Below the pieces are notes generated by a model. It searched no databases. It had not been told where the DNA came from and saw only the letters and a program-made list of their open reading frames with translations. This document shows, piece after piece, positions 28,390 through 38,309 of a stretch of 64,000 bases of DNA. The translations under genes were made by a program, and so were the position numbers. The number at the start of each line of letters is the position of its first letter. Within the stretch, counting starts at the first letter, position 1. The stretch spans positions 62,001 through 126,000 of the forward strand of contig NZ_LUTP01000004.1 of the NCBI RefSeq assembly GCF_002111585.1. Reading direction: 5' to 3'. This stretch comes from Lonsdalea iberica (GTDB lineage Bacteria > Pseudomonadota > Gammaproteobacteria > Enterobacterales > Enterobacteriaceae).

Positions 28390-30060
28390 TCAGAAATGTT
28401 CCCAGTCGCCTTCGCTGCCGCGGGCGTTCTTCAACGCCGGTTTAGGCTGTGGCGCAATGGCGGGTCTTTTGACTGGCGCTTTAGCGCCGGGCAGTGCATG
28501 CGCGCCTTCCACATTAAACACCTGCATCAGTTCCACCAGATTGGACGCCTGTGAGCTGAGGCTGTCTGCGGCGCTGGCTGACTCTTCCACCAACGCGGCG
28601 TTCTGCTGTGTCACCTGATCAAGCTGGTTTACCGCATCATTAATCTGGGTGATCCCATCCTGTTGTTCGTGAGTGGTCACGCCGATTTCGCTAATCAAAT
28701 CCGCGACGCGGTGAGCCTGTTCGACGATGTCATCCATCGTGGTGCCCGCGTTGCCGACCAGCTTAGAGCCGGTTTCCACTTTCTCCACGCTTTCCGTGAT
28801 GAGGTCTTTGATCTCTTTGGCCGCGGACGCGGAACGCTGCGCCAGAGAGCGAACTTCACCGGCAACCACCGCAAATCCACGTCCCTGTTCTCCTGCTCGC
28901 GCGGCTTCCACGGCGGCGTTCAGCGCAAGGATATTGGTCTGGAACGCGATGCCATCGATGACGCTGATGATGTCGCTGATTTTGTGGGAGCTGGTGGTGA
29001 TCTCGTTCATGGTGTTGACGACGTCGCTGACCACGGTGTTGCCTTTGGTCGCGGAATCGCTGGCGGATTTCGCCATTTCCGTTGCCATGCGCACGGTGTC
29101 CACATTCTGTTTGACGGTCTGGCTGATCTGCTCCATCGACGCTGCCGTCTCCTGGAGATTCGCGGCCTGCTCTTCCGTACGCTGGCTCAGATCGGTGTTG
29201 CCCATGGCGATCTGGCTGGAGCCGGTAGCAATAGACTCGCTGCTTTGACGTACCTGGGTGACCATATTGTTCAGGCTGTTGCGCATTTCTTCCATCGCAG
29301 CCAGCAAGCTGGACGCGTCGTTGTCGCGCAGTTTAACGCGGACAGCCAGGTCGCCTTTGGCGATAGCGTTGGCGATTTCAGCCGCATAGGCCGGTTCACC
29401 CCCCAACTGATTGATGATACGACGGGTAATCAGCCAGGCGGTCATTCCGCCCAATACGGCGACGAGGACGGCTAAAGCCACCATCACCGCACCGGAGCGG
29501 TTGGCCTGATGTCCAGACCGTTCGGCGTCGCTGATGGTGGTTTCTTTCTGGAAGTTCAGAATGTTGTCGACAGCCTTGAAGATCTTGTCCTGCTCATCGT
29601 GCACATCCGTGAGGATGGTGTCTCTGGCCTCTTCCTGCCGATTCGCCAGCCCTAACGTGAGTGCTTTTCTGACGGCGGCGACATAGCCGGGCTGAACCTG
29701 AGACAGTTGGCTGACCAAATTCGACATTTCCTGTGAGGAAATGGAGCGGCTGACTTCATTCAATGTGGCCGTATTGACCGTGATGATGTCCTCGATCTGC
29801 TTCTGTCTGGTCAACATTTGATCGCGATCTTTCAGCAGTGCGATATCACGCACGGAGCGGGCAACGATGTTGACGTTGTCTTTGAACTCCTGGAACTGCA
29901 GCAGGCGGGTGATGCGGAGCTCGGACAACGTCTGAACGTTGGTGCTGATCTGCTTAAGCTGAAACAGGCCGAACAGGGCGACCAGAAAGCCGATAGCAAT
30001 GACCATCGAAAAACCACTGCCCAGCATGGTGCTGAGCTTCATGTTTTTTAGCAATTTCAT
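28390..30060 (-). CDS. Methyl-accepting chemotaxis protein
   Basis: A 556-residue transmembrane chemoreceptor of the Tar/Tsr type. TM1 is near residues 10-32 ([19 protein letters not shown]). A four-helix-bundle ligand domain of about 150 residues follows, then TM2 near residues 190-212, HAMP (starting [17 protein letters not shown]), and the signalling domain with the hairpin tip [20 protein letters not shown]. The C-terminus ends DWEHF, a variant of the NWETF pentapeptide that tethers CheR/CheB, so it is probably a high-abundance adapting receptor. The periplasmic domain does not reveal the ligand. A sigma28-type promoter candidate lies upstream. Confidence 0.93.
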   Translation of the reverse strand: MKLLKNMKLSTMLGSGFSMVIAIGFLVALFGLFQLKQISTNVQTLSELRITRLLQFQEFKDNVNIVARSVRDIALLKDRDQMLTRQKQIEDIITVNTATLNEVSRSISSQEMSNLVSQLSQVQPGYVAAVRKALTLGLANRQEEARDTILTDVHDEQDKIFKAVDNILNFQKETTISDAERSGHQANRSGAVMVALAVLVAVLGGMTAWLITRRIINQLGGEPAYAAEIANAIAKGDLAVRVKLRDNDASSLLAAMEEMRNSLNNMVTQVRQSSESIATGSSQIAMGNTDLSQRTEEQAANLQETAASMEQISQTVKQNVDTVRMATEMAKSASDSATKGNTVVSDVVNTMNEITTSSHKISDIISVIDGIAFQTNILALNAAVEAARAGEQGRGFAVVAGEVRSLAQRSASAAKEIKDLITESVEKVETGSKLVGNAGTTMDDIVEQAHRVADLISEIGVTTHEQQDGITQINDAVNQLDQVTQQNAALVEESASAADSLSSQASNLVELMQVFNVEGAHALPGAKAPVKRPAIAPQPKPALKNARGSEGDWEHF

Positions 30061-30207
30061 AATGTCCCTTAGGGTTGGCGGACACCTGATTTTTCACGAT
30101 GAAGTCCGGGTGTCTATAAATTTAAAACGGGGCTGATCGCGGTATGTCATTGGCAATCGCCTTTACTGCCATATGGCGACATACCATTTAGGAACCCTCG
30201 GGGGTCT

Positions 30208-30234
30208 TTATCGGCTGCGTATCGCGAGCCTGTA
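30208..30234 (-). promoter_or_regulatory. Possible sigma28 (FliA) promoter of the chemoreceptor gene
   Basis: On the minus strand a perfect -10 element GCCGATAA (30208-30215) is preceded, after the expected 11 bases, by TACAGGCT (30227-30234), which matches the -35 consensus at five of eight positions. The transcript would have a leader of about 140 bases. The -35 is weak, so this is a candidate only. Confidence 0.5.
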
Positions 30235-30481
30235 CCATCAATTTTCAAAACATGTTGATAACAGAAAGGTTGCGGTCGGACGGCAATGTTAGGGAGATGA
30301 CAGAAAGCTTAAAAAACGATGAACGGCGATAACAAGGCCCCTGCAATTATCCGGCAAACGTGCGCCGCGCTTGATATTCGCAGAAATTTCCTCAGGTCAG
30401 CGCTAGCGGTGAATGAGTCAACCTCACCCTGTTGCGACCGCCTGTTTTCGCACATTTTTCTGGGCACGCCTCCCCACCAGA
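30235..30481. other. Rest of the divergent chemoreceptor-ugpB intergenic region
   Basis: The gap from 30061 to 30595 has no credible gene. Apart from the sigma28 candidate and the Pho box noted separately, I see no clear element. A short palindrome (GCCCCTTTAAGGGGC, near 30554-30568) lies in the ugpB leader, just before its ribosome site. Confidence 0.4.
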
Positions 30482-30499
30482 TTGTCATTTTTTTGTCAT
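30482..30499 (+). promoter_or_regulatory. Pho box upstream of ugpB
   Basis: TTGTCATTTTTTTGTCAT matches the PhoB box consensus (two TGTCA repeats spaced 11 bases apart, with an AT-only spacer). A second TGTCA pair at 30516-30533 has a 13-base period and is weaker. In E. coli ugp is a member of the Pho regulon, so phosphate-starvation control is likely. Confidence 0.75.
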
Positions 30500-30595
30500 T
30501 TTAAAGTTATTTATATGTCATCTGCGCATGTCATGTTACCTGCCACATTTATGGCCCCTTTAAGGGGCTGAACAGGTTTTTTGCAGGAGACAGGC

Positions 30596-31915
30596 ATGTT
30601 GAAACACGCAATCCGCATCGTCGCCGCCAGCGCCGTCATGGCGATGACCCTCACTTCTCAGGCGCAGGCGGTGACCGACATCCCGTTCTGGCATGCGATG
30701 GAAGGGGAGTTGGGAAAAACGGTCAATGCATTGGCAGACCGCTTTAACCACAGCCAGAATGACGTCAAGATCGTGCCTGTCTACAAGGGCAACTACGAAC
30801 AGACGCTGGCCGCGGGCATTGCCGCCTACCGTAGCGGCAACGCGCCTGCGATCTTGCAGGTCTATGAGGTGGGTACCGCCACCATGATGGCCAGCAAAGC
30901 CATCAAACCGGTTTACGAGGTGTTCCAGCAGTCGGGCGTGCCGTTCGATGAGAGCGTGTTCGTGCCGACGATCTCCGGCTATTACACCGATGCCAAAAGT
31001 GGCCATCTGTTGTCTCAGCCGTTCAATAGCTCCACGCCGGTGCTTTATTACAACAAGGATGCTTTTAAAAAAGCGGGCTTAGACCCGGAGCAGCCGCCGA
31101 AAACCTGGCAGCAGATGGCGGAGTACACGGCCAAGCTGCGCGCCGCTGGCATGAAGTGCGGCTACTCCAGCGGCTGGCAGGGATGGATCCAGCTCGAGAA
31201 CTTCAGCGCCTGGCATGGTCTGCCGTTCGCCAGTCAAAACAACGGCTTTGACGGTGCCGACGCGGTGCTTGAGTTCAACAAGCCCGCTCAGGTCGAACAT
31301 ATCGCCCTGCTGGAGGCTATGAACAAGAAAGGGGATTTCACCTACTACGGGCGCAAGGACGAATCGACGGAAAAATTCTACAACGGCGACTGCGCCATGA
31401 TCACGGCCTCCTCCGGATCGCTAGCGGGGGTTCGCCAGTACGCGAAATTTGACTTCGGCGTCGGCATGATGCCCTTTGACGCCGATGCAAAGGAGGCTCC
31501 CCAAAACGCTATTATCGGCGGAGCCAGTCTCTGGGTGATGAACGGTAAGGATTCCGCCACCTATCACGGCGTGGCGAAGTTTATGCAGTTCCTGGCGAAG
31601 CCGGAAATCGCCGCAGAGTGGCATCAGAAAACCGGCTATCTGCCAATTACCTCCGCCGCCTACGACCTGACGCGTCAGCAGGGTTTCTATGCGCAAAACC
31701 CCGGCGCGGATATCGCCACCCGTCAGATGCTCAACAAACCACCGTTGCCGTTCACCAAAGGTCTGCGCCTGGGTAATATGCTGCAAATTCGCACCATCGT
31801 GGACGAAGAGCTGGAGAGCGTCTGGACCGGCATGAAAACGCCGCAGCAGGCGCTAGATTCCGCGGTACAGCGGGGAAACATGCAACTGCGTCGCTTCGAA
31901 CAATCCACCCGGTAA
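30596..31915 (+). CDS. ugpB: sn-glycerol-3-phosphate binding protein UgpB
   Basis: A 439-residue periplasmic substrate-binding protein of the Ugp importer for glycerol-3-phosphate and its diesters. The signal peptide ends near [10 protein letters not shown]. Sequence such as [40 protein letters not shown] and [14 protein letters not shown] is nearly identical to E. coli UgpB, including ligand-contact aromatic and Ser residues. I chose ATG 30596 behind CAGGAGA; the frame extends to 30581 without support. It leads ugpBAECQ behind a Pho box. Confidence 0.96.
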   Translation: MLKHAIRIVAASAVMAMTLTSQAQAVTDIPFWHAMEGELGKTVNALADRFNHSQNDVKIVPVYKGNYEQTLAAGIAAYRSGNAPAILQVYEVGTATMMASKAIKPVYEVFQQSGVPFDESVFVPTISGYYTDAKSGHLLSQPFNSSTPVLYYNKDAFKKAGLDPEQPPKTWQQMAEYTAKLRAAGMKCGYSSGWQGWIQLENFSAWHGLPFASQNNGFDGADAVLEFNKPAQVEHIALLEAMNKKGDFTYYGRKDESTEKFYNGDCAMITASSGSLAGVRQYAKFDFGVGMMPFDADAKEAPQNAIIGGASLWVMNGKDSATYHGVAKFMQFLAKPEIAAEWHQKTGYLPITSAAYDLTRQQGFYAQNPGADIATRQMLNKPPLPFTKGLRLGNMLQIRTIVDEELESVWTGMKTPQQALDSAVQRGNMQLRRFEQSTR

Positions 31916-31965
31916 GTGTGTTTTTAGGCCGAAGGGACTCGGCCTGCCCCTATTGAGATTATCCG

Positions 31966-32853
31966 ATGAATGCTTCCCGCCCCGTTTTTGGCCGCAGCTG
32001 GCTGCCTTATGCGCTGGTTTTTCCGCAGTTGGCGATCACGGCGATATTCTTCCTCTGGCCCGCCGGGCAAGCACTGTGGTACTCCGTGCAGGATGTCGAC
32101 CCGTTCGGGCTGTCGAGCCGGTTTGCCGGGCTGAATAACTTTATCCAGCTGTTTCACGATCCTTACTACCTTGAGTCGTTCTACACCACGCTGTGGTTCA
32201 GCGGGCTAGTCACGTTTTTCGGGCTGGTGATTTCCCTGTTTCTGGCGGCGTTGGTGAACCATGTGGCGCGCGGTCGGCGAATTTACCAGACGCTGCTGAT
32301 CCTGCCTTATGCCATCGCGCCGGCGGTGGCAGCGGTGCTGTGGATGTTCTTGTTCAATCCGGGTCTCGGCATCATCGCCTACTGGCTGCATCACCTCGGC
32401 TATGACTGGAATCATGCTCAGAACAGTGGCCAGGCGATGCTGTTGGTGGTGGTGGCGTCGGTCTGGAAACAGATTAGCTATAACTTCCTGTTTTTCCTGG
32501 CGGCGGTGCAGTCCGTGCCACGATCTCTGATTGAGGCGGCTGCGATTGACGGCGCGGGGCCGGTTCGGCGTTTCTTTTATGTGGTGCTGCCGTTGATCTC
32601 GCCGGTGAGCTTCTTCCTGCTGGTGGTCAATCTGGTCTACGCGTTTTTCGACACCTTCCCGGTGATTGACGCCGCGACCGCAGGCGGACCGGTGCAGGCC
32701 ACCACCACGTTGATTTATAAGGTGTATCGCGAAGGCTTCGCCGGGCTGGATCTTGCCAGTTCGGCCGCGCAGTCGGTGGTGCTGATGGTGTTGGTGATCG
32801 TGCTGACGGTCATCCAGTTCCGCTTCGTGGAGCGTAAGGTGAACTATCAATGA
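31966..32853 (+). CDS. ugpA: Glycerol-3-phosphate ABC permease UgpA
   Basis: A 295-residue six-helix permease of the MalF/UgpA type. The EAA coupling loop reads [19 protein letters not shown]. It forms the membrane pore with UgpE. Fifty bases separate it from ugpB, and its stop overlaps the ugpE start (ATGA), so A and E are translationally coupled. Confidence 0.96.
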   Translation: MNASRPVFGRSWLPYALVFPQLAITAIFFLWPAGQALWYSVQDVDPFGLSSRFAGLNNFIQLFHDPYYLESFYTTLWFSGLVTFFGLVISLFLAALVNHVARGRRIYQTLLILPYAIAPAVAAVLWMFLFNPGLGIIAYWLHHLGYDWNHAQNSGQAMLLVVVASVWKQISYNFLFFLAAVQSVPRSLIEAAAIDGAGPVRRFFYVVLPLISPVSFFLLVVNLVYAFFDTFPVIDAATAGGPVQATTTLIYKVYREGFAGLDLASSAAQSVVLMVLVIVLTVIQFRFVERKVNYQ

Positions 32854-33698
32854 ATGAGAATCGTCGCGGGCTGGATATTTTCAGCCATGTCATGCTGGCG
32901 GTGGCGTTGCTGGTGGTGCTGTTTCCGCTGTATGTCGCGGTGGTGACGGCGACGCTGGATCAGGCGCAGGCCTCGCGGGCGCCCATGACGCTTATCCCCG
33001 GTAGCCATTTATGGCAGAACCTTAACGCCATCTGGCTGCACGGGGTGGGTAACAACAACAGCGCGCCGTTCGGCTGGCTGTTGATCAATAGTTTCATCAT
33101 GGCGCTCGCCATTACGTTGGGGAAAATCGGCGTGTCGATGTTGTCCGCCTACGCGATGGTGTATTTCCGCTTTCCCCTTCGGCAGGTGTTTTTCTGGATG
33201 ATTTTCACCACGCTGATGCTGCCGGTGGAGGTGCGTATTTTTCCGACGGTGGAAGTCATTTCTCATCTCGGCATGATGAACAGCTACACCGGGCTGACGC
33301 TGCCGCTGATGGCCTCGGCCACCGCGACTTTTCTGTTCCGGCAGTGTTTCATGACGCTGCCGAACGCGCTGATGGAAGCGGCGCGTATCGACGGCGCGGG
33401 ACCGATGCGCTTTTTCTTCGACATGGTGCTGCCGTTATCCAAAACCAATTTGGCGGCCCTGTTCGTGATTATTTTCATTTATGGCTGGAACCAGTATCTG
33501 TGGCCGCTGCTGATTGTGAGCGACGCGCGTCTCGGCACCGCCGTGGCGGGTATTCAAAGCATGATCGCCAGCAGTGATAGCCCGACTCGCTGGGAGCACG
33601 TGATGGCGGCGATGCTGCTGACTATGCTGCCGCCGATGCTGGTTGTGCTGCTGATGCAGCGCTGGTTTGTCCGTGGACTGGTTGATAGCGAGAAATAA
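32850..33698 (+). CDS. ugpE: Glycerol-3-phosphate ABC permease UgpE
   Basis: A 282-residue permease, the partner of UgpA, with six helices and the EAA loop [19 protein letters not shown]. The MalG-like C-terminus ends in the cytoplasm (RGLVDSEK). It is followed by ugpC after six bases. Confidence 0.96.
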   Translation: MNENRRGLDIFSHVMLAVALLVVLFPLYVAVVTATLDQAQASRAPMTLIPGSHLWQNLNAIWLHGVGNNNSAPFGWLLINSFIMALAITLGKIGVSMLSAYAMVYFRFPLRQVFFWMIFTTLMLPVEVRIFPTVEVISHLGMMNSYTGLTLPLMASATATFLFRQCFMTLPNALMEAARIDGAGPMRFFFDMVLPLSKTNLAALFVIIFIYGWNQYLWPLLIVSDARLGTAVAGIQSMIASSDSPTRWEHVMAAMLLTMLPPMLVVLLMQRWFVRGLVDSEK

Positions 33699-33704
33699 GC
33701 CGTT

Positions 33705-34781
33705 ATGACATCTTTAAAACTACAGGCCGTCACTAAGTCTTACGACGGCAAAACGCAGATCATCAAGCCCATCAATCTGGACGTCGCTGATGGGGAATTC
33801 GTGGTGCTGGTCGGTCCGTCGGGCTGTGGTAAGTCGACCTTACTGCGCATGGTTGCGGGTCTGGAGCAAACCACCAGCGGCGATATCTATATCGGCGACG
33901 AGCGGGTGACGGAGCGGGAGCCCAAAGATCGCGGTATTGCGATGGTATTCCAGAACTACGCGCTCTATCCGCACATGAGTGTCTACCAAAATATGGCCTA
34001 CGGGCTGAAGATTCGGGGGTTCGGCAAAGAGCAGATCCGCAAACGGGTCGAGGAAGCCGCGCGTATTCTTGAGCTGCTGCCGTTACTGGAGCGTAAGCCG
34101 CGTGAGCTGTCCGGCGGCCAGCGCCAGCGGGTAGCGATGGGGCGCGCCATCGTGCGCGAGCCGGCGGTATTTTTGTTCGACGAGCCGTTATCGAATCTGG
34201 ATGCCCGGCTGCGTGTCCAAATGCGGCTGGAGCTGCGGCAGCTGCACCAAAGGCTGAGAACGACCAGCCTGTATGTTACGCACGATCAGGTGGAGGCGAT
34301 GACGCTCGCGCAGCGGGTGATTGTCATGAACAATGGCGTGGCTGAACAGATTGGCGCGCCCGCCGAGATCTATCGCCGCCCGGCCACGCTGTTTGTCGCG
34401 AGTTTTATCGGGGCGCCCGCCATGAATCTGCTCTCGGGCCGAATCGGCGATGACGGCGACCGGCTTATCTTGTCCCCAACGCTGTCTTTAATGCTTCCGG
34501 CGTCGAAACCGACGTGGCAGGGGCGGGAAGTGACGCTAGGCGTCAGGCCGGAACATATTCTTCTGGCGGAAGGCCCGGACAATGCGGTGCCGATGACGGT
34601 CGACACGGTGGAATTATTGGGTGCGGATAATCTGGCGTATGGACAGTGGGCAGGGCAGAATGTCGTCGTGCGCCTGTCGCACGAATACTGTCCGGCCGTG
34701 GGCGCTACCCTCTGGCTGCATGTGCCGGCCTCGTCGTGGCATATATTTGATTCGCAGAGCGGATTACGGATGGAACGATGA
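33705..34781 (+). CDS. ugpC: Glycerol-3-phosphate ABC ATPase UgpC
   Basis: A 358-residue MalK-type ATPase. Walker A is GPSGCGKST, the signature is [16 protein letters not shown], Walker B is [15 protein letters not shown], and the switch is [12 protein letters not shown]-terminal TOBE/regulatory domain of about 120 residues follows ([12 protein letters not shown]). In E. coli this domain receives inhibitory phosphate and UgpQ signals. It overlaps ugpQ by four bases. Confidence 0.96.
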   Translation: MTSLKLQAVTKSYDGKTQIIKPINLDVADGEFVVLVGPSGCGKSTLLRMVAGLEQTTSGDIYIGDERVTEREPKDRGIAMVFQNYALYPHMSVYQNMAYGLKIRGFGKEQIRKRVEEAARILELLPLLERKPRELSGGQRQRVAMGRAIVREPAVFLFDEPLSNLDARLRVQMRLELRQLHQRLRTTSLYVTHDQVEAMTLAQRVIVMNNGVAEQIGAPAEIYRRPATLFVASFIGAPAMNLLSGRIGDDGDRLILSPTLSLMLPASKPTWQGREVTLGVRPEHILLAEGPDNAVPMTVDTVELLGADNLAYGQWAGQNVVVRLSHEYCPAVGATLWLHVPASSWHIFDSQSGLRMER

Positions 34782-35527
34782 CACACTCTTGGCCTTATCC
34801 TGCTTATGTCGCCCATCGCGGCGGCGGTTCACTGGCGCCGGAAAATACGTTGGCGGCGATCGACGCCGGCGCGCGTTACGGCCACCGAATGATTGAGATT
34901 GACGCCAAACTTTCGTGCGACGGGCAGGTTTTCCTGCTGCACGATGACACGCTGGATCGCACCACTAACGGTTGGGGGATTGCCGGCGAGCAGACCTGGG
35001 AGCAGCTGTCCCGTCTGGACGCGGGCAGTTGGTTTGGCCGGACATTCCGCGGCGAACATCTGCCGTCGTTGGCGGACGTGGCGCAGCGCAGCGTCCGTTA
35101 CGATATGCTGGTGAATCTCGAAATCAAGCCGACCACCGGCGAAGAAGCGGAAACCGGCCGGGTCGTCGCGTTGGCGGCACGGGAACTGTGGCAACATCGG
35201 GTCGTTCCGCCGTTGCTGTCTTCCTTCTCGGTTGAGGCATTGGCCGCGGCTCAACAGGCTGCGCCTGAACTACCTCGCGGGCTGCTGCTGGACGCGTGGC
35301 GCGAGGACTGGCTGACGTTGACGCAACGGCTGGCGTGCGTGTCGATTCACCTTCATCATGCGCTGCTCGACGAAGCGCGTGTGGCGCAGTTAAAGCAGGC
35401 CGGACTGAGGATTCTGGTCTATACCGTCAACCAGCCGGAACGGGCGCAAGACTTATTGCGGTGGGGTGTTGACGCTATCTGCACCGACCGGATAGATTTG
35501 ATTGGGGCAGCGGAGATCGCCGACTAA
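34778..35527 (+). CDS. ugpQ: Cytoplasmic glycerophosphodiester phosphodiesterase UgpQ
   Basis: A 249-residue GDPD-family enzyme that splits glycerophosphodiesters, brought in by UgpBAEC, into glycerol-3-phosphate and an alcohol. The catalytic motifs are [18 protein letters not shown] (first His and Glu), [20 protein letters not shown] (metal Glu/Asp and second His), and NLEIKP. There is no signal peptide, which fits a cytoplasmic site. It is the last gene of the ugp operon. Confidence 0.95.
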   Translation: MTHSWPYPAYVAHRGGGSLAPENTLAAIDAGARYGHRMIEIDAKLSCDGQVFLLHDDTLDRTTNGWGIAGEQTWEQLSRLDAGSWFGRTFRGEHLPSLADVAQRSVRYDMLVNLEIKPTTGEEAETGRVVALAARELWQHRVVPPLLSSFSVEALAAAQQAAPELPRGLLLDAWREDWLTLTQRLACVSIHLHHALLDEARVAQLKQAGLRILVYTVNQPERAQDLLRWGVDAICTDRIDLIGAAEIAD

Positions 35528-35706
35528 ACCTGCCCGACGGAGCCTGCATCCGCCATGGCATGTCGGTTAAATTTCGGCGTTTTCCACCCCATCCGCACGT
35601 GATATTGGTTTCCGGCAGCCTCGTTTTTACCAGGAAGGTAAGGCGTGGATCTGCCGTCATCAGGCAGCGAGTGGGGTGATGACGCGAACATTAAGGAAGA
35701 AGGACG

Positions 35707-36663
35707 ATGTCCGCGTTTATCGTTTCACTCTGGCACCAAATTTATTTGTCGTTACCGCTGTTCGTTCTGATTGCCTTGGGTTACGGCCTCATCCGCATCG
35801 GCCATTGGCCGACGGTCGTCCCTGATGCGTTAACCCGCTTCGTTTTCGCCATCGCGCTACCCGCGATGCTATTCCGTATGATGTGTGATTTCGCCGACCG
35901 GCCTGCGGTGGATGCTCGCCTGCTGATCGCTTTTTTCGGCAGTTGCCTGGTGGTTTTTGTGCTGGGCCGCGTGGTGGCACGACGGGTGTTCAAGCTGGAC
36001 GGCGTCTCCGGCTCTGTCTTTGCGCTGAGCGGCATTTTCTCTAACAACGTCATGCTGGGCTTGCCCATCGCCACGATGATGCTGGGACCTGCGGCCATCC
36101 CCTCCGTGGCGCTGGTGCTGATCTTCAATGGCCTGATCCTGTGGACGCTGGTCACCGTGTCCGTCGAGTGGGCTCGCAATGGCTCGCTATCCCTTCAGGG
36201 ATTCACCGCCACCGCGCGGGGCGTGCTCAAAAATCCGCTGATCATCGGGATTCTCTCCGGCACGCTGTTCGGCTTTACCGGCCTGCCGTTGCCGGAGATT
36301 GCTGAGCGTTCGGTGAATATGTTGGGCCAGAGCGCCGTTCCGCTGTCGCTGGTGGCGTTGGGGATGGGGTTGGCGGAGTATCAAATCCGCGACGGCTGGC
36401 GAATCAGCGCGGCCATCTGCGTCATCAAGCTGTTGGTGCAGCCATTGGTGGTTTGGGTACTGGCGGTGGCGTTGGGCTTACCGGAAATGGAGACGCGGGC
36501 CGTCGTTCTGCTGGGCTCGATGGCGGTGGGGGTGAATATCTATCTGATGTCGCGCCAGTTCAACGCACTGGGCGGACCGGTGGCCGCCAGCCTGTTGCTC
36601 TCCACATTGCTGGCGGCGGTGACCACGCCGCTCATCCTGACGCTGATGGGCGTGCGGATCTAA
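35707..36663 (+). CDS. AEC family (auxin efflux carrier-like) transporter
   Basis: A 318-residue membrane protein with about ten hydrophobic helices in two halves, as expected for the AEC/malonate-type permease family. Conserved points are ALPAMLFRMM, SGIFSNNVMLGLPIA (the family's broken-helix Asn/Pro region) and the repeat-half equivalent GQSAVPLSLVALGMGL. Bacterial members move organic acids or amino acids; the substrate is not visible here. AAGAAGGACG precedes the ATG. In E. coli no such gene lies between ugpQ and yhhA. Confidence 0.85.
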   Translation: MSAFIVSLWHQIYLSLPLFVLIALGYGLIRIGHWPTVVPDALTRFVFAIALPAMLFRMMCDFADRPAVDARLLIAFFGSCLVVFVLGRVVARRVFKLDGVSGSVFALSGIFSNNVMLGLPIATMMLGPAAIPSVALVLIFNGLILWTLVTVSVEWARNGSLSLQGFTATARGVLKNPLIIGILSGTLFGFTGLPLPEIAERSVNMLGQSAVPLSLVALGMGLAEYQIRDGWRISAAICVIKLLVQPLVVWVLAVALGLPEMETRAVVLLGSMAVGVNIYLMSRQFNALGGPVAASLLLSTLLAAVTTPLILTLMGVRI

Positions 36664-36673
36664 CCCTGCTTAG

Positions 36674-36952
36674 CTAAGGCGTGGTGGACGGCATCACGCG
36701 CTGTTGCGTTTGTTGCTGTTGTTGCCTGAGTTGCTGCTGCCGGGCGGCGCTGTTTTGCTGGATGCTTTGATTCAAGCGCTGCTGTTGCAACTTCTGGTCT
36801 TGCTGCATCTGTTGCTGTAGCCGCTTCTGGCTACTGATGCCGTTTTCAAACTGCTGTTGCTGGGTTGAGGGCAAGGGGGCTGCATTTGCCGCCAGGGTCA
36901 TCGGCAAGAGTAAAACGCCGAGCATGACTGTCCGAATCACGTTGTGGTGCAT
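36674..36952 (-). CDS. yhhA: Gln-rich periplasmic protein YhhA (DUF2756)
   Basis: A 92-residue secreted protein: a signal peptide ending near ANAAPLP, then a mature part in which about every third residue is glutamine (for example RLQQQMQQDQKLQQQRLNQ), probably one long coiled-coil-like helix. It fits the DUF2756/YhhA family, found next to ugpQ in E. coli as here, apart from the inserted AEC gene. The function is unknown. Confidence 0.8.
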   Translation of the reverse strand: MHHNVIRTVMLGVLLLPMTLAANAAPLPSTQQQQFENGISSQKRLQQQMQQDQKLQQQRLNQSIQQNSAARQQQLRQQQQQTQQRVMPSTTP

Positions 36953-37083
36953 ACGTCCTCCGCGGGAAAGCCGCTTGTCGCCTAAGTTTAGTCGTTAATC
37001 GTTTCGCCGTCGCCCGCAGGCTGGGGTGGTGTGCTGGGATACGATATACTGCCGCCACCTTTTTGACGACAGACGTTATCTGA

Positions 37084-37548
37084 ATGTTCCATATTGCGCT
37101 TTACGAACCGCAGATTGCGCCCAATACCGGCAATATCATCCGGCTTGCGGCGAATAACGGGTGCTCCCTGCATCTCATTGAGCCGCTGGGCTTTGACTTC
37201 GAAGAGAAGAAATTGCGTCGGGCCGGACTGGATTATCACGATTTGGCCGTGGTCCAGCGTCATGCGAATTACGAAGCCTTTCTGGCGTCGGTGCCCGGCT
37301 GTCGCATTTTTGCCTGTACGACCAAAGGCAGTCAGCCCTACGATTGCCCCACCTATCAGCCTGGAGACGTGTTGCTATTCGGTTCGGAAACGGCTGGGTT
37401 GCCGGACTCTGTGCGTAACGGCATCGCGCCGGAGTATCGCATCCGCATCCCGATGGAGCCGGACTGCCGTAGTCTGAACCTCTCCAACTCGGTGGCGATT
37501 ATCAGCTACGAAGCCTGGCGCCAGAATGGCTTCGGCGGTCGAAGCTAA
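37084..37548 (+). CDS. trmL: tRNA (cytidine/uridine(34)-2'-O)-methyltransferase TrmL
   Basis: A 154-residue SPOUT methyltransferase that 2'-O-methylates the wobble base of tRNA-Leu isoacceptors. The knot motifs are [13 protein letters not shown] near the N-terminus, [11 protein letters not shown], and the C-terminal [18 protein letters not shown]. It is convergent with the DUF3142 gene, whose stop overlaps by four bases. Confidence 0.95.
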   Translation: MFHIALYEPQIAPNTGNIIRLAANNGCSLHLIEPLGFDFEEKKLRRAGLDYHDLAVVQRHANYEAFLASVPGCRIFACTTKGSQPYDCPTYQPGDVLLFGSETAGLPDSVRNGIAPEYRIRIPMEPDCRSLNLSNSVAIISYEAWRQNGFGGRS

Positions 37549-38309
37549 CGCGTCAACGCCGTACGCTTGACGGGCGGAGGATTAAGCAGGAAGACGATGG
37601 CCCCGCGATAATATGGCGAGGCAGACAGTCGATGCTGCCAGTGCTCGTCCCAGCGACCGTGCTGCACCAGCCCAAGCCGGAACGGAATCCGTAAGGTTAA
37701 CAGTGCCGGAAGGTATTCTGCGTAATGGCTTACCGTGCGGCGGCCCTGATAGGTCTGTACCACCAGTTCGTCCACCACCTTTTTCAGCCGATTAATCTGC
37801 GCAACTTCGCCGGTTTTGGCCCAGTCGAGCAGCCCGGTCACGCTAAGACGGTAGTCCGAGGGCAGGTGCTGCCGCAGTTGCTGTAAAAAAGCGACGTAAC
37901 CGGAGAGATGATGGCTGGCGGCGTCGAAATCAATTTGAATGCCTTCGACCCGATTGCCGAGCGCGCGCCAGCGTTGGGCGATACTCAGCATCCGCGCCAG
38001 CTGTGGTTCGCCGAAGTCCAGTGTGGAAACCCGAAACGACAGCCATAAATGTTTTACGGTCAGCTTGGTGGCCGGCAGCCCCTGACGCAGGAAGACCACC
38101 TCGCCCCGTCGCCGAGCAATTTCCCCCTGATGAAGATACAGCGTGTCGGCCTGATGAAGCACCGGCTGAGGCTGTACGGCCGCCCACAGCCAAAAGGCGT
38201 TATAGTGAGCGGCGTTGACGGTCGTCGCGCCCGCATTAACGTTGGCGAAGAGCAGGCTGGCGAAGAAAAAGCCACGCGCTACCAGTAGTATTTGAGCTGC
38301 TCGGCCCAT
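37545..38309 (-). CDS. DUF3142 family secreted protein
   Basis: A 254-residue protein with an N-terminal signal or anchor segment ([20 protein letters not shown]) and DUF3142-like sequence. The motif [19 protein letters not shown] resembles the strand-4 acidic motif of TIM-barrel glycoside hydrolases, and VTGLLDWAK may mark a later barrel strand. This hints at a carbohydrate-active or carbohydrate-binding barrel; it is an inference. The ATG at 38309, with AAGGG upstream, lies inside the end of the 729-residue gene (31-base overlap), so the two are probably translated together. Its stop overlaps trmL's stop region by four bases on the other strand. Confidence 0.75.
   Translation of the reverse strand: MGRAAQILLVARGFFFASLLFANVNAGATTVNAAHYNAFWLWAAVQPQPVLHQADTLYLHQGEIARRRGEVVFLRQGLPATKLTVKHLWLSFRVSTLDFGEPQLARMLSIAQRWRALGNRVEGIQIDFDAASHHLSGYVAFLQQLRQHLPSDYRLSVTGLLDWAKTGEVAQINRLKKVVDELVVQTYQGRRTVSHYAEYLPALLTLRIPFRLGLVQHGRWDEHWQHRLSASPYYRGAIVFLLNPPPVKRTALTR

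Noticed and set aside
28663-29475. 270-codon plus-strand frame opposite the chemoreceptor
   Set aside because: Antisense shadow of the conserved signalling domain; no ribosome site or family match.
36674-36952. Gln-rich frame as a low-complexity repeat instead of a gene
   Set aside because: A signal peptide, the length and the location after ugpQ fit yhhA, so it was kept as a gene.
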